Assembly: GCF_017355835.1 (NCBI RefSeq) | Contig: NZ_JAFEWF010000013.1 | Coordinates: forward strand, 115,077-179,076 | From: Desertivirga brevis | Lineage (GTDB): Bacteria > Bacteroidota > Bacteroidia > Sphingobacteriales > Sphingobacteriaceae | Direction of reading: 5' to 3' | Length of the DNA: 64,000 bases | Shown here: positions 9,143-18,824 of the stretch, piece after piece | How the letters are laid out: each line of letters opens with the position of its first letter | Position numbering within the stretch: the first letter of the stretch is position 1 | The notes under the pieces: model-generated | Database searches by the model: none | What the model was told of the DNA's origin: nothing | The model's input: only the letters and a program-made list of their open reading frames with translations | Translations under genes and position numbers: made by a program

Positions 9143-10414
9143 ATGAAACAAAGCCGTTTAATAGAAAATTTAAAATCTTATCAATATATCAGCGTAAGCA
9201 AATTTCTTAATTATGTTACCATTGATACACAATCTGATCCTCATTCCACTAGCTTTCCTTCTACCGAGAAACAGAAAAATTTAGGAAGAAAACTTGTAGA
9301 AGATCTGCTCTCCATTGGAATTGAAGACGCATACCTTGACGAATATGGATACGTTTATGCTACAATTCCTTCAAATTCCGAAAAGGCAGTACCCGTAATT
9401 TGCTTCTGCTCCCATATGGACACTTCCCCAGATGCAAGTGGAGAGAATGTCAAGCCTATCATCCATAAAAATTATGCAGGAGAAGATCTGCTGCTTCCGG
9501 ATGACCCTACCCAGGTGATTCGTCTTAAAGATCATCCCAAGCTAAGGTCTCAAATAGGAAATGATATTATAACGGCAAGCGGTACTACTTTATTAGGTGC
9601 CGATAATAAAGCTGGACTGGCAGAAATAGTCGATGCTGCAAACTTCTTTATTACTCACCCCGAAGTAAAGCATGGCGAAATAAAAATTTTATTCACCCCT
9701 GATGAAGAAGTTGGACGAGGAGTGGAACACGTAGACCTTAAGAAGCTGAATGCTGATTTTGGATATACTGTAGACGGTGAGGCTAGGGGGACTATTGAGA
9801 ATGAAACATTTTCAGCCAATTCTGCAATAATTCGTATCAAGGGAGTAAGCGCCCACCCTGGGTTCGCAAAGGGATCAATGGAAAGCGCTATCAAAATAGC
9901 CTCAGAAATTGTAGCAGCGTTGCCAAAGGATCGATATTCACCTGAATGTACATCCGGTAAAGAAGGATTTATACATCCCGTGTCTATCAGCGGAACCGTT
10001 GAAGAAGCCACTATTGAATTTATTCTGAGAGACTTTGCCGATGAAGAGTTAACAAGCCATGCAAGGTTACTGGAAGCAATTGCCAACGAAGTTATGGAAG
10101 GCTATCCAAATTCTTCCTTTACCCTCGAAGTTAAAGAGCAATACCGGAACATGAAAATTGTACTCGACCAATATCCCCAGGTTATTGAATATGCAAGAGA
10201 AGCTATTGAAAGAGCAGGAATGGAGCCTAAGCTTCAAAGCATTCGTGGAGGAACCGATGGCTCAAGACTTTCATTCATGGGCCTTCCATGTCCTAATATT
10301 TTCGCTGGGGAGCATGCATTTCATAGCAAACACGAATGGATTTCGGTTCAAGATATGCAAAAAGCAGTTGATACAATCATACACCTGGCAGTGCTGTGGG
10401 AAGAGAAGAGCTAG
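9143..10414 (+). CDS. pepT: Peptidase T (tripeptide aminopeptidase)
   Basis: This 423-residue M20B metallopeptidase removes the N-terminal residue from tripeptides in the cytoplasm. Two-zinc site motifs are visible: SHMDTSPDASG (H91, D93), LLGADNKAG around 152-158, PDEEVGRG for the catalytic Glu pair, and HSKHEW near the C-terminus for the last His ligand. Length and order match PepT (usually about 410 residues). It is followed after 94 bp by the sensor kinase gene; no terminator is obvious between them. Confidence 0.93.
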   Translation: MKQSRLIENLKSYQYISVSKFLNYVTIDTQSDPHSTSFPSTEKQKNLGRKLVEDLLSIGIEDAYLDEYGYVYATIPSNSEKAVPVICFCSHMDTSPDASGENVKPIIHKNYAGEDLLLPDDPTQVIRLKDHPKLRSQIGNDIITASGTTLLGADNKAGLAEIVDAANFFITHPEVKHGEIKILFTPDEEVGRGVEHVDLKKLNADFGYTVDGEARGTIENETFSANSAIIRIKGVSAHPGFAKGSMESAIKIASEIVAALPKDRYSPECTSGKEGFIHPVSISGTVEEATIEFILRDFADEELTSHARLLEAIANEVMEGYPNSSFTLEVKEQYRNMKIVLDQYPQVIEYAREAIERAGMEPKLQSIRGGTDGSRLSFMGLPCPNIFAGEHAFHSKHEWISVQDMQKAVDTIIHLAVLWEEKS

Positions 10415-10508
10415 TTATAAAGTCGCATTTTATTTGTCGTTCGTCTTCAATTTCAGCTTATTGGGCTCTATTTAAAATTTGAGTTAAACCAGCTGTTATT
10501 TTTGTAGG

Positions 10509-11606
10509 ATGGCTATTAAAAACCAGCAGTTCAACAAATATCTTACGCCTTTGGGGCATATCCTTTTCTGGATGCTGTTACTATTCCTGCCTCATATGGT
10601 AAGGATCTCCAGTACAGGCGTAAGATTTTCAGATTCAGTACAGAACAGGCTAATCATAGGCAATCTCTTCCTGATTGCATTCTTTTACATCAATGTCTAT
10701 ATCTTCTATCCTTTAATATATAAAAGAAAAGGATTGATTCTTTATGTTGTTGTTCTAGCTGTTACAGTGTTCCTTTTTGTCAGGACATCTTTCATGATCG
10801 AGCGTACATATTTCCGGGTGAAACCCACGGAGATAGAGAACCTCACAAATAAAAAACCTGCACCTCCAAACCAGGAAAAAGCCAGGAAGAGACGTCATAA
10901 GGAAGGATACTTCTATTTTCTACTATTCCCCTATATATTCATCATTGGGGTTAGCATTAGCTACCGGATCATTCGGGATTCGTCAAGGGCAGAAAAAAGC
11001 CTGAAAGAAAAAGAAAATGAAAATCTAAAGACTGAACTTTCCTTTCTTAGGTCGCAAGTTAGTCCCCACTTCATGTTCAATGTCCTAAACACCCTAGTGG
11101 CAATGGCGAGGAAGAAATCGGACCTGATGGAACCCTCGCTAATAAAACTATCCCACATGATGCGATACATGCTTTATGAAAGCAATGACGAAAAGATATC
11201 GCTCGATAAAGAAGTAGAGTATTTAAGGAATTATATTGATCTGCAACTTTTAAGATTTGGAGACGACCTCCTTCTGGAACTCGATATCGCTGATTCTTAC
11301 GATGATTACGAGATCGAACCTATGCTGCTTATATCATTTATTGAAAATGCATTTAAACATGGAATAGGAATGGTCGATGATCCATTTATAAAGATCAAAC
11401 TGGCAGTAAATCAAGCCACGAACTGGCTCGAGTTTAAAGTTGAAAACTCTGTTTCTCCACAAGACAGTGCCAGAGACAAAGCGTCGGGCATCGGTCTAAA
11501 TAATATGCGCAGAAGGTTGGAGCTTCTGTATAAAGACCGTTACAAGCTGGAAACAGTTTTAAACGGAACTACCTTTGTTTCAAAACTAAACATCCAATTG
11601 AAATGA
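10509..11606 (+). CDS. LytS-type sensor histidine kinase
   Basis: This 365-residue membrane histidine kinase belongs to the His_kinase (PF06580) class. Four hydrophobic segments (about 16-30, 49-70, 77-93 and 137-153) form the sensor. A short coiled linker (about 158-178) leads to the phosphoacceptor box [15 protein letters not shown] with H187. The HATPase part has the N box ([10 protein letters not shown]) and the G box ([15 protein letters not shown]). The stop overlaps the start of the LytTR regulator by 4 bp (ATGA), so the pair is translationally coupled. The signal is unknown. Confidence 0.92.
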   Translation: MAIKNQQFNKYLTPLGHILFWMLLLFLPHMVRISSTGVRFSDSVQNRLIIGNLFLIAFFYINVYIFYPLIYKRKGLILYVVVLAVTVFLFVRTSFMIERTYFRVKPTEIENLTNKKPAPPNQEKARKRRHKEGYFYFLLFPYIFIIGVSISYRIIRDSSRAEKSLKEKENENLKTELSFLRSQVSPHFMFNVLNTLVAMARKKSDLMEPSLIKLSHMMRYMLYESNDEKISLDKEVEYLRNYIDLQLLRFGDDLLLELDIADSYDDYEIEPMLLISFIENAFKHGIGMVDDPFIKIKLAVNQATNWLEFKVENSVSPQDSARDKASGIGLNNMRRRLELLYKDRYKLETVLNGTTFVSKLNIQLK

Positions 11607-12313
11607 TCCGATGCCTGGTAGTTGACGACGAAAAGTTTGCTGCAGAACTAATGGAAGATAATATCTCGCAGGTTCCATTTCTGCAGCTGGAAGCAACTTG
11701 CAGGAACGCTATGGATGCAATGAAAGTTCTCAGTGAAAAAACTATAGATCTTATCTTCCTTGACGTTCAAATGCCTGGGTTAACCGGTCTTCAATTGTTA
11801 AAAAGCCTTAATAATCCACCTATGGTGATTCTGGTGACGGCTTACGAGAAATATGCGTTGGATGGATTTAACCTTGATGTATTGGATTACCTGGTGAAGC
11901 CATTTGCTTTCGAGCGATTTATGAAAGCGGCGAACAAGGCTTTGGAATTGTATAATTTAAAAAATCCACAGCAATTAAGTCCTGCAAGCCCTGCACCAGA
12001 CAGCCTTTTTGTTAACGCTGATTACTCGCTTGTGAGGATCAACTTGCAAGATATTTTATACATCGAGGGCCTGAAAGATTACATTAAAATTTATCTTACG
12101 GATTCAGACAAGCCTGTTATTACCAGGCTTAGCATGCGATTCATGGAAGAGAAATTACCCGCAGAAAGGTTTATGCGAGTCCATAAGTCGTTCATTATCT
12201 CACTTAACAAACTTTCTGCCTTTAAAAAGAACAGAGTAGTTATTCAAGACACCGAAGTGCCGGTTAGCGATAACTACAAAGAAGCTTTGCTGCAATACAT
12301 GGGTCAGCAATAG
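11603..12313 (+). CDS. LytTR family response regulator
   Basis: This 236-residue regulator has a receiver domain (about 1-120) with phosphoacceptor D54 in FLDVQMPG and the conserved Lys in YLVKPF near 106, followed by a C-terminal LytTR DNA-binding domain (about 140-236). It overlaps its kinase gene by 4 bp. The large outer-membrane receptor-like gene starts 135 bp downstream in the same direction and may be a target or only a neighbour. Confidence 0.93.
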   Translation: MIRCLVVDDEKFAAELMEDNISQVPFLQLEATCRNAMDAMKVLSEKTIDLIFLDVQMPGLTGLQLLKSLNNPPMVILVTAYEKYALDGFNLDVLDYLVKPFAFERFMKAANKALELYNLKNPQQLSPASPAPDSLFVNADYSLVRINLQDILYIEGLKDYIKIYLTDSDKPVITRLSMRFMEEKLPAERFMRVHKSFIISLNKLSAFKKNRVVIQDTEVPVSDNYKEALLQYMGQQ

Positions 12314-12448
12314 ATATAGACGTGTTTAAGGCTTTCGTCTCTTTATTCTTAGCCTAAGTATCATTTAGTTTATCGTTAGGCCTGAAGGTACTTTATTTGC
12401 AGCGTTATAAACTCGAAAATTCAATCAAAATCTGAAATAAAACCACAC

Positions 12449-15280
12449 ATGAAAAAAATAATACTAATACTATTCTTACTGATTTCGACACACCTGTTCG
12501 CTCAAACAGGACGACAAATTAGCGGAATTGTAAGAGATTCTACAGGAACAAGTGTAATCGCAGGATCGGTAAAACTGGTCTCTGCAAAAGATACTTTATC
12601 TACTGTAACTGATGTAAATGGAAACTTCACCTTTCGAAATGTTAAATCATCTCAATTTCTAATTACTGTAGCTGCGTTGGGATATCAAACGTTGAATAAA
12701 AGGTTCCTTTATAAAGACGAGGCTAGTCCGTTAAAGCTCGATCCTATCGTTATTCGTTCTGAAAGCAAGCTTCTTAATGCAGTTGTCGTTTCAGGGACAA
12801 AAGGAGTTGTTGTAAAGCAGGATACGGTAGAATATCGTGCTAGCGATTATCCGGTCAGGGAAAATTCAGTAGCAGAAGACATCATTAAAAAACTTCCCGG
12901 AGTAGAAGTTGATAAGGATGGAAATGTTACTACCCAGGGAAAAAGCGTAACCCGCATTAGGGTTAATGGACGGGATTATTTCGAGGGAGATTTAAAAACG
13001 GCCACACAAAACCTTCCAGCGGAAATAATTGAGAAAATTCAAATTGTTGACGATTACGGTGACCAAGCCAGAATAACCGGAATAAGAGAAGGCGAGGCCG
13101 ATAAGATCATAAACATCCAAATTCGCCCTGATAAAAACAAAGGGATGATCCTTAATGGTAATGCAGGGATAGGTAACAAAGGAAGATATCAATTTCTGGG
13201 AAACGGGCAATTCTTAAATAATGACCTTCAGATAGCCACGATCCTCAACTTTAACAACACAAACGCTAACGTATTTCAATTCTTGGGTGGAGGTACTCGT
13301 GGATTTGGAGGAGGCGGACGCCGTGGCGGAAATTTCGGAGGAGGAGGTGGCTTTGGTGGCTTTAACCAAAATGGTATCACCAATACTATGGGTGGTGGTT
13401 TAAACTATCGGGACGAATGGAGCAAGAAGATAAGTGTTTATGGAAGTTACAGGTTTACCTACAGAAATAACGATATTATCAGCCAGACAGACACCTGGAA
13501 CAATTTCGGAATAGATCCGAATACAAACACTGAACGGGTTCTTAATGCATTCAGAAATTCAAATACCGAGACTAAGACCCTCTTCAACAACTTCAACTTC
13601 AATTTTGAATATAAAATTGACAGTCTTAATTATCTACTATTATCCCCTTCCTTTAGTATTTCTTCCAATGATGCGGCTACCAACTATTTAGAAAATCAAT
13701 TTGGTACAGGATTTACGACGGTTAACAGGGATAATACGTCCTCTACAGATGCAACCTCCCCGTTCTTTGGTGGCAATATTATTTACAACCATAGATTTAA
13801 GAAGCCAGGGAGGAATATATCAATTGCTGGATCCTTAGGGAGATCAGACAATACAAGTTATCAGGAGGCAAGGGACGAATTCGACTATTTAGATCGTCAG
13901 GACAGTCTTTCAACCCGTCGGGTAGATATCAATAACCAAAGTATTAACACAAATATTAATCTTACCTATAGCGAATCAATAGGGAAGTACGCCAGACTTG
14001 ACTTTGGGTATAATTTCACTAGAGCATCTTACGATAATAGCCGTAATACAGATACGTTGAACCTGGCCACAGGTGATTTTGACTATTCTCAAAACTTAAG
14101 TAATCTTTTCGATTACTCATTTACTACTCAACGATATAGCTTAAATTATCGTTTTGACAGACAGAGGCTGTACAACTTTACTATTGGTGTTACAGCTCAG
14201 CCAACTTTGCTGGAAGGACAATCCAGAACAGCAGGCGTTAATGCAAACCCTCATAGAACCGGTTTCAATGTATTCCCGACAGCACGGTTCGCTTACTTTT
14301 TCGCCAGATCAAAGTCTTTAAACATCAACTACTCGGGTCGTAGCACCGAACCAAGCTTTAGTCAAATTCAGCCTGGACGTGATATTTCAGATGCACAGCG
14401 TCCTGTAATAGGTAATCCTGATTTAAAATCAGCTTTTACTCAAAGCCTTAATGTCAACTATAATAATAATAATGCTGTTTCCGGAGTATTTTTAAACCTC
14501 GGTCTGGATGGTAATATTATCAATAACCGCATAACAAGAAATGTAGTTGTTAACCGGGAAAACAATGTTCAGGAGACGTATTTTTTAAACGCGGATGGAT
14601 ATTTTTCCACTAATGCAAATTACAGTGTTGGGAAGCCTTTCTTTGAAAGAAAACTCCGGTTATCTCTATTCGGAAATGTCAACTACAGTAATGATATAAC
14701 CTTCCAGGATAACAGGAAAAACACTGGAAAAAACTGGGGAATTACGCAAGGTGCAAGAGTACAGATCAATCCGAACCAAAATATTGAGATCTACCCGGCA
14801 GTTCGTTATAGCACTAACTGGGTAAATTATAGCCTCACTCCAGATCGTAAAACATCTGCGCAGAGCTGGAATCTGGACTTGAATGGCCGGGTGTACTTTT
14901 TTAAGACCTTCATTATCGGCTTCGATTTAACTCAATCCCTTAATAGCGGTTATGGAAATATAGCAGCAAATCCCCTGATCATCAACACCTATCTAGAAAA
15001 GCAGTTCTTTAACAGACGTGGCACATTCAGAATTCAGGGTTTTGATGTAATGAAAGAAGCCACCAATGTTTCCAGAACTCAGACTGATAACTATATAAGC
15101 AATAGCTTAAATAACCGACTGACCCGCTACGTAATGGCAACGTTCAGCTATAGGTTGTCTAAGTTTCCCGGAAGCAGTCAGCAAGGCGATAATTTTCAAC
15201 GTAACAGAGAAGGAGGTCAGTTTCCTGGAGGCGGTGGTTTCCCTGGAGGAGGCGGCTTCCCTGGGCGCGGAGGTAACTAG
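12449..15280 (+). CDS. TonB-receptor-like outer-membrane beta-barrel protein (OMP_b-brl_3 type)
   Basis: This 943-residue protein has a signal peptide (MKKIILILFLLISTHLFAQ), then a carboxypeptidase-regulatory-like Ig fold (about 22-110), a plug-like segment (about 120-230) and a long barrel rich in Asn, Tyr and Arg strands. A Gly-rich insertion lies at about 280-305 and the C-terminus is a Gly/Phe/Pro-rich tail ending in PGRGGN. The layout fits the receptor-like family of Bacteroidota that couples a regulatory-like domain to a 22-strand-type barrel without an obvious SusD partner. No SusD gene is adjacent. The substrate is unknown. It ends in a perfect bidirectional terminator. Confidence 0.85.
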   Translation: MKKIILILFLLISTHLFAQTGRQISGIVRDSTGTSVIAGSVKLVSAKDTLSTVTDVNGNFTFRNVKSSQFLITVAALGYQTLNKRFLYKDEASPLKLDPIVIRSESKLLNAVVVSGTKGVVVKQDTVEYRASDYPVRENSVAEDIIKKLPGVEVDKDGNVTTQGKSVTRIRVNGRDYFEGDLKTATQNLPAEIIEKIQIVDDYGDQARITGIREGEADKIINIQIRPDKNKGMILNGNAGIGNKGRYQFLGNGQFLNNDLQIATILNFNNTNANVFQFLGGGTRGFGGGGRRGGNFGGGGGFGGFNQNGITNTMGGGLNYRDEWSKKISVYGSYRFTYRNNDIISQTDTWNNFGIDPNTNTERVLNAFRNSNTETKTLFNNFNFNFEYKIDSLNYLLLSPSFSISSNDAATNYLENQFGTGFTTVNRDNTSSTDATSPFFGGNIIYNHRFKKPGRNISIAGSLGRSDNTSYQEARDEFDYLDRQDSLSTRRVDINNQSINTNINLTYSESIGKYARLDFGYNFTRASYDNSRNTDTLNLATGDFDYSQNLSNLFDYSFTTQRYSLNYRFDRQRLYNFTIGVTAQPTLLEGQSRTAGVNANPHRTGFNVFPTARFAYFFARSKSLNINYSGRSTEPSFSQIQPGRDISDAQRPVIGNPDLKSAFTQSLNVNYNNNNAVSGVFLNLGLDGNIINNRITRNVVVNRENNVQETYFLNADGYFSTNANYSVGKPFFERKLRLSLFGNVNYSNDITFQDNRKNTGKNWGITQGARVQINPNQNIEIYPAVRYSTNWVNYSLTPDRKTSAQSWNLDLNGRVYFFKTFIIGFDLTQSLNSGYGNIAANPLIINTYLEKQFFNRRGTFRIQGFDVMKEATNVSRTQTDNYISNSLNNRLTRYVMATFSYRLSKFPGSSQQGDNFQRNREGGQFPGGGGFPGGGGFPGRGGN

Positions 15281-15281
15281 A

Positions 15282-15321
15282 AATAATAAAGGCTGTTCGC
15301 TAACGAACAGCCTTTATTATT
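15282..15321. terminator. Bidirectional intrinsic terminator
   Basis: A perfect 18-bp inverted repeat (15282-15299 with 15304-15321) around the loop CTAA has A-rich and T-rich flanks, so it works on both strands. It separates two convergent genes and touches the GH3 stop codon. Confidence 0.9.
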
Positions 15322-17067
15322 TTACTCCACTTGCCCTGATACAGCAGGAGGAATGGGGAAGTATTGAATTCCATCTCCCGTTTTAAGTGTCGGACTTACC
15401 GTTACCGGTAGCCTTCCCGAGGCCGGCATCTTGCCCGTTACCACTTTCGCTACCGCCCTCTGCATCTCATCGTTATTCTGATAATTAACAATTAAAGTTG
15501 AGGCCCTTTCTACGGCAGGCAGACCACTTATAGTGTAAGGATTGGCAAAAAGACAAACCATAGGATTAAGCGAAACGACATCACTTATAAATCTCTTTAA
15601 CGTATTATTATAATCTAGTGAGCTTGAGGGCCTCTTTCTGTAATCGTGTATTGCCAGAATGATCTGCTTGTAGTTTTTTAGTTCCTTTTTCACCCTGTCA
15701 ACGTCCACCTGAGAAGCAATTTTCGAAAGGATATAATTGTTTGAATTAGGAAAACTTGCAGCAACCTCTCGTTGGAACACCGTTAAATCAGTTACTCCAA
15801 CGCTCACAATGGCTGTATTCTCAGATGGCGTGATAATTTTCAACAGACTGTCGCCTTTCAGCACAGTCACAGAAGCATCTGCTAGCTTCTGATTGAGGGC
15901 TAAAGCTTCAGGCCTATTTAAAAAGTTGACAATAGCTGAGCTATCTGCATCCGCTTCCTGATAAACTTTTGCCCAATACTTAGCTGCTAATATCTTTTTC
16001 ACACTCTCGATAACCTGAGATTTTTCAAGGCGCTTAGCTTTTATAGCTTCCCTGACCAGCCCGATAGCCCGCTCTGTATTCTCCGAAAGCTCAATAACAT
16101 CATTGCCAGCAATAACAGCCCTTACATCCGCTTCACCGTTAGGGAAATACTTTGTAACTCCCTTCATTTCCATTGCATCAGAAATAGCCAGACCTTTAAA
16201 GCCGAGGTCCTCTTTTAAAAGACCGGTTACTATTGGCCTGGACAATGTGGAAGGCAAATTTACGGTACTGTCCAAAGCCGGAATATTCATATGAGCAATC
16301 ATCACGCCCGAAGCTCCTTTTGCAATCAAGTCCCTGAAAGGGTATAACTCAAGGGAATCAAGTCTTTCCCTTGTGAAATTTAACTTTGGAAGATCTCCAT
16401 GAGAATCTACGTCTGTATCTCCATGCCCAGGGAAATGCTTAATACTTACCAATATACCTTCGTCCTGCAATCCCTTCATGTAAGCCGCAGCTTTAAGAGC
16501 TACATTGTATTTATTGTCGCCGAACGAACGATAGTTAATTACAGGATTACGTGGATTGTTATTTATATCCGAAACAGGGGCGAAGTTGAGGTGCATCCCT
16601 AACCGTTTAAAATCGCGGGCAATTTCCCTTCCCATTGCGTAAATAAGGCTATTGTCCTGAATAGCACCTAGAGTCATTTGATAAGGGTAAGAAATAGTGC
16701 TATCCAGACGCATGCCCAAACCCCATTCTGCATCCATCGCAACTAACAATGGCACTTCTGATATAGACTGGTAGGCTTTAGTAAGATTGGCCTGCCTTCC
16801 TGGCCCTCCCTGAAAAAAAACAAGGCCCCCTACTTTATTAGTCTTTATTAACCTGGCAACCGAATCTTCATATGCCTTACCAAGATTAGTGTGGGCCCTT
16901 AAAAAAAACATCTGTCCGATTCTTTCCTTTCTTTTCATTTTCTTGAAAACGGAATCGACCCAGTGCTGCTGCTGCTCATCTGGCTCCATAAAAGGCTTCA
17001 GTGACTGTGCGAAAAGATCGACAGACGAACATAAAGCAAGGACAAAAACAAAAGATCTCAAAAGCAT
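15322..17067 (-). CDS. Glycoside hydrolase family 3, beta-N-acetylhexosaminidase (NagZ-like), exported
   Basis: This 581-residue secreted enzyme has a signal peptide (about 1-20), a GH3 TIM barrel and a C-terminal alpha/beta domain. The NagZ-type motif KHFPGHGDTDVDSHGDLP (from K210) supplies the D221/H223 general acid/base dyad. The nucleophile is D297 in ISDAMEMKGV. It probably removes N-acetylglucosamine from peptidoglycan or chitin fragments in the periplasm. Many Bacteroidota homologues carry an additional C-terminal beta-lactamase-like domain (about 1000 residues in total); it is absent here and the frame ends cleanly at the shared terminator. Confidence 0.9.
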   Translation of the reverse strand: MLLRSFVFVLALCSSVDLFAQSLKPFMEPDEQQQHWVDSVFKKMKRKERIGQMFFLRAHTNLGKAYEDSVARLIKTNKVGGLVFFQGGPGRQANLTKAYQSISEVPLLVAMDAEWGLGMRLDSTISYPYQMTLGAIQDNSLIYAMGREIARDFKRLGMHLNFAPVSDINNNPRNPVINYRSFGDNKYNVALKAAAYMKGLQDEGILVSIKHFPGHGDTDVDSHGDLPKLNFTRERLDSLELYPFRDLIAKGASGVMIAHMNIPALDSTVNLPSTLSRPIVTGLLKEDLGFKGLAISDAMEMKGVTKYFPNGEADVRAVIAGNDVIELSENTERAIGLVREAIKAKRLEKSQVIESVKKILAAKYWAKVYQEADADSSAIVNFLNRPEALALNQKLADASVTVLKGDSLLKIITPSENTAIVSVGVTDLTVFQREVAASFPNSNNYILSKIASQVDVDRVKKELKNYKQIILAIHDYRKRPSSSLDYNNTLKRFISDVVSLNPMVCLFANPYTISGLPAVERASTLIVNYQNNDEMQRAVAKVVTGKMPASGRLPVTVSPTLKTGDGIQYFPIPPAVSGQVE

Positions 17068-17216
17068 AATTCACCTATTCTGTACAAAAAAGCATACAAG
17101 ATTAAAAAAAAAGCAATCAAATAATTACAAAATTTGTTATAACCTTGTTTTTTATTACGAAGAAATAATTGGCATTATTATTTCTATGATGAGTTAACAC
17201 AAAAACACTTAGAATT

Positions 17217-17825
17217 ATGAAATATCTATTTACCATTGCTGCTGCAGCTTTATTGACTGTAGGAGCTAAGGCACAATCAGTGTCTGTAAGAGCAGGAGCG
17301 AACTTCTCGAACATCATTAAAACTGGTGACAGTAATTTTTCTACAGATTTTAAACCTGGATTCCATGCAGGACTTGGTATCGACATTCCAATTGTGCCCG
17401 CGTTTTCTTTCGCCCCAGAGATCCTTTATTCACAAAAAGGATATAAGGTTGATTATTCCAGCGCACTTGTAGGAGAAACAAAGTATTCAGTAACTACAAA
17501 TTTTATTGACGTGCCTATTTTAGCGAAATTCAAATCTGGCGGCTTTAACCTTCATTTAGGGCCTCAGGTTTCTTTCCTAACTTCTACTACCGAAAGCTGG
17601 GATAGTGGTAGTCAGCAATACCGCGAAACAATTAAGGAGGACAATTCCAACCTTAAGAAAAGTATAATAAGCGGAGTTGTAGGCCTAGGCATAGATGTAA
17701 GTCCAAAGGTATCCTTTATTGGACGGTATGCCCTTGATTTCCAGAAAAACAATGAAAACGGCGATTCAGAAACGCCTGAATATAAAAATCAGGTTATCCA
17801 GGTAGGATTAGGAATCCGATTATAA
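17217..17825 (+). CDS. Porin-family / PorT-like outer-membrane beta-barrel protein
   Basis: This 202-residue protein has a signal peptide cleaved after AKA (MKYLFTIAAAALLTVGAKA) followed by about eight amphipathic strands with the GxHxGLGxxI pattern typical of the small porin/OMP_b-brl_2 family. It ends in the strand VIQVGLGIRL. It is monocistronic, with its own intrinsic terminator at 17833-17861, and is convergent with the Lrp/AsnC gene. The precise role is unknown. Confidence 0.8.
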   Translation: MKYLFTIAAAALLTVGAKAQSVSVRAGANFSNIIKTGDSNFSTDFKPGFHAGLGIDIPIVPAFSFAPEILYSQKGYKVDYSSALVGETKYSVTTNFIDVPILAKFKSGGFNLHLGPQVSFLTSTTESWDSGSQQYRETIKEDNSNLKKSIISGVVGLGIDVSPKVSFIGRYALDFQKNNENGDSETPEYKNQVIQVGLGIRL

Positions 17826-17832
17826 AAAAGAT

Positions 17833-17861
17833 AGAAGAGCCGGCTAAAAACCGGCCTTTCT
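17833..17861 (+). terminator. Intrinsic terminator after the porin-like gene
   Basis: Stem AGAAG-A-GCCGG (17833-17843) pairs with CCGGC-C-TTTCT (17851-17861) around a CTAAAAA-type loop. Reading the other way, the hairpin is followed by a T-rich run, so it may also serve the convergent Lrp/AsnC gene. Confidence 0.7.
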
Positions 17862-17892
17862 AATTTATGGAAAGGCTGAATTAGTTTAAACC

Positions 17893-18369
17893 TTAGGTGT
17901 CTAAACTGATCTGGCGCTTAATACTTTCCTCAAGGGAAATGAAAGTTTCCGTTCTCTGGATACCCTCAACAGATTGAATGTGGTCATTTAGCACAATCCT
18001 CAAATGATTCGTATCTCTGCAAATAATCTTCGCAAACATACTCCACGCTCCTGTAGTATAATGTAATTCTACAATTTCCTTTATGTTTCTAAGTTGCTCA
18101 ACAGCATCTTTATACGTTGAACCTTTTTCAAGATAGATTCCTAAATAGGCACAAATATCATAACCAATCTTCTGAGGATCAATCAATAGATTTGAGCCCT
18201 TGATTATTCCAAGATCCTGCATTTTCTTCATCCGAACATGGATGGTACCTCCGGATACAATCAGTCTTTTGGCGATTTCTGTATATGGGATTGTTGCATC
18301 CTCCATAAGCAGAGAAAGGATCTGCATATCGAGATTATCAATTTCTAAATTTGCGCCTTTTTTTTCCAT
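17893..18369 (-). CDS. Lrp/AsnC family transcriptional regulator
   Basis: This protein of about 158 residues has an N-terminal winged HTH (DNLDMQILSLLMEDATIPY then SGGTIHVRMKKMQDLGII) and a C-terminal RAM/AsnC ligand-sensing domain (about 75-150). I chose ATG 18369 (MEKKGANLEID), which gives the usual length; an in-frame ATG at 18387 adds six residues. It is transcribed away from the tRNA-like gene. Effector and targets are unknown, though the family usually senses amino acids. Confidence 0.9.
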   Translation of the reverse strand: MEKKGANLEIDNLDMQILSLLMEDATIPYTEIAKRLIVSGGTIHVRMKKMQDLGIIKGSNLLIDPQKIGYDICAYLGIYLEKGSTYKDAVEQLRNIKEIVELHYTTGAWSMFAKIICRDTNHLRIVLNDHIQSVEGIQRTETFISLEESIKRQISLDT

Positions 18370-18445
18370 ATGATTTTTGAAGAACATTAATTATTAAACG
18401 AAGTAAATAAAAAGTTCACAAAAATTAAAATAATTCCTTAGAATA

Positions 18446-18478
18446 TTTGCAAGAAATCTGCTTTTTGTTTTAAATTTG
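18446..18478 (+). promoter_or_regulatory. Bacteroidota-type promoter for the tRNA-like gene
   Basis: A -33 TTTG at 18446-18449 and a -7 TAAATTTG at 18471-18478 are separated by 21 bases. This is a complete match to the housekeeping promoter pattern and points at the tRNA-like gene. The short leader contains a 7-bp hairpin (18490-18496 with 18503-18509), six bases before the acceptor stem. Confidence 0.7.
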
Positions 18479-18514
18479 TATCAAGCAAATAAGCAATAGC
18501 GGTTGCTTAAACAC

Positions 18515-18624
18515 TGTAGGGTGGTGAAATTGGCAGACACACCTCCTTGTCTCGGTGGCGGAGATCTTGGGAAAACCGGTAACGGCTTAACCACTCCTTG
18601 AAGGTTCGACTCCTTCCCCTACAG
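18515..18624 (+). tRNA. Atypical tRNA (leucine-like body, extended variable arm, isotype uncertain)
   Basis: The acceptor stem 18515-18521 pairs perfectly with 18617-18623, with discriminator G18624 and no encoded CCA. The D arm (18524-18540) has the GTG/CAC stem and GAAATTGGCAGACAC-like loop of leucine tRNAs. The T arm is canonical (GAAGG, TTCGACT, CCTTC; 18600-18616). Between them are 75 bases, far more than usual. A 5-bp anticodon stem (18542-18546 with 18554-18558, one T-T mismatch) would display loop TTGTCTC, apparent anticodon GTC at 18549-18551, with U33 kept but a pyrimidine at 37. The variable arm (about 18560-18597) folds as a long hairpin capped by a GTAA tetraloop. It has its own promoter and terminator. 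It could be a functional unusual tRNA, a tRNA-like regulator or a decaying gene. Confidence 0.7.
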
Positions 18625-18663
18625 CTCCTTTCGTTTAATTTAGGTTTATAATTGGTTAGTTTG

Positions 18664-18690
18664 AGCAGGTGCCCATCACCTGCTTTTTTT
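18664..18690 (+). terminator. Intrinsic terminator of the tRNA-like transcript
   Basis: AGCAGGTG (18664-18671) pairs with CACCTGCT (18677-18684) around CCCAT and is followed by a run of T residues. It lies 40 bases after the tRNA-like body. Confidence 0.88.
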
Positions 18691-18743
18691 ATTTGCAAAT
18701 ATGAGAGGGACTCTCGGAAAATCGCCTGTAGCTAAAAACAAAA

Positions 18744-18775
18744 CAGCCGGCTCTGTAATGAACAAAAACCGGCTG
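18744..18775 (-). terminator. Intrinsic terminator after pafA-thiE
   Basis: On the minus strand CAGCCGG/CCGGCTG form a stem around an 18-nt loop, followed by GTTTTGTTTTT. It lies 50 bp beyond the thiE stop. Confidence 0.7.
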
Positions 18776-18824
18776 GAAAATATGATCCTACTATCGCGCT
18801 AATACAAATACTTTACTCTGATAT

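Noticed and set aside
10158..10475. 105-codon plus-strand frame overlapping the end of pepT
   Set aside because: It is a frame-shifted shadow of pepT with no start signal of its own.
18507..18698. Open reading frame of 63 codons on the minus strand
   Set aside because: It is antisense to the tRNA-like gene and its terminator; the composition follows from the RNA structure.
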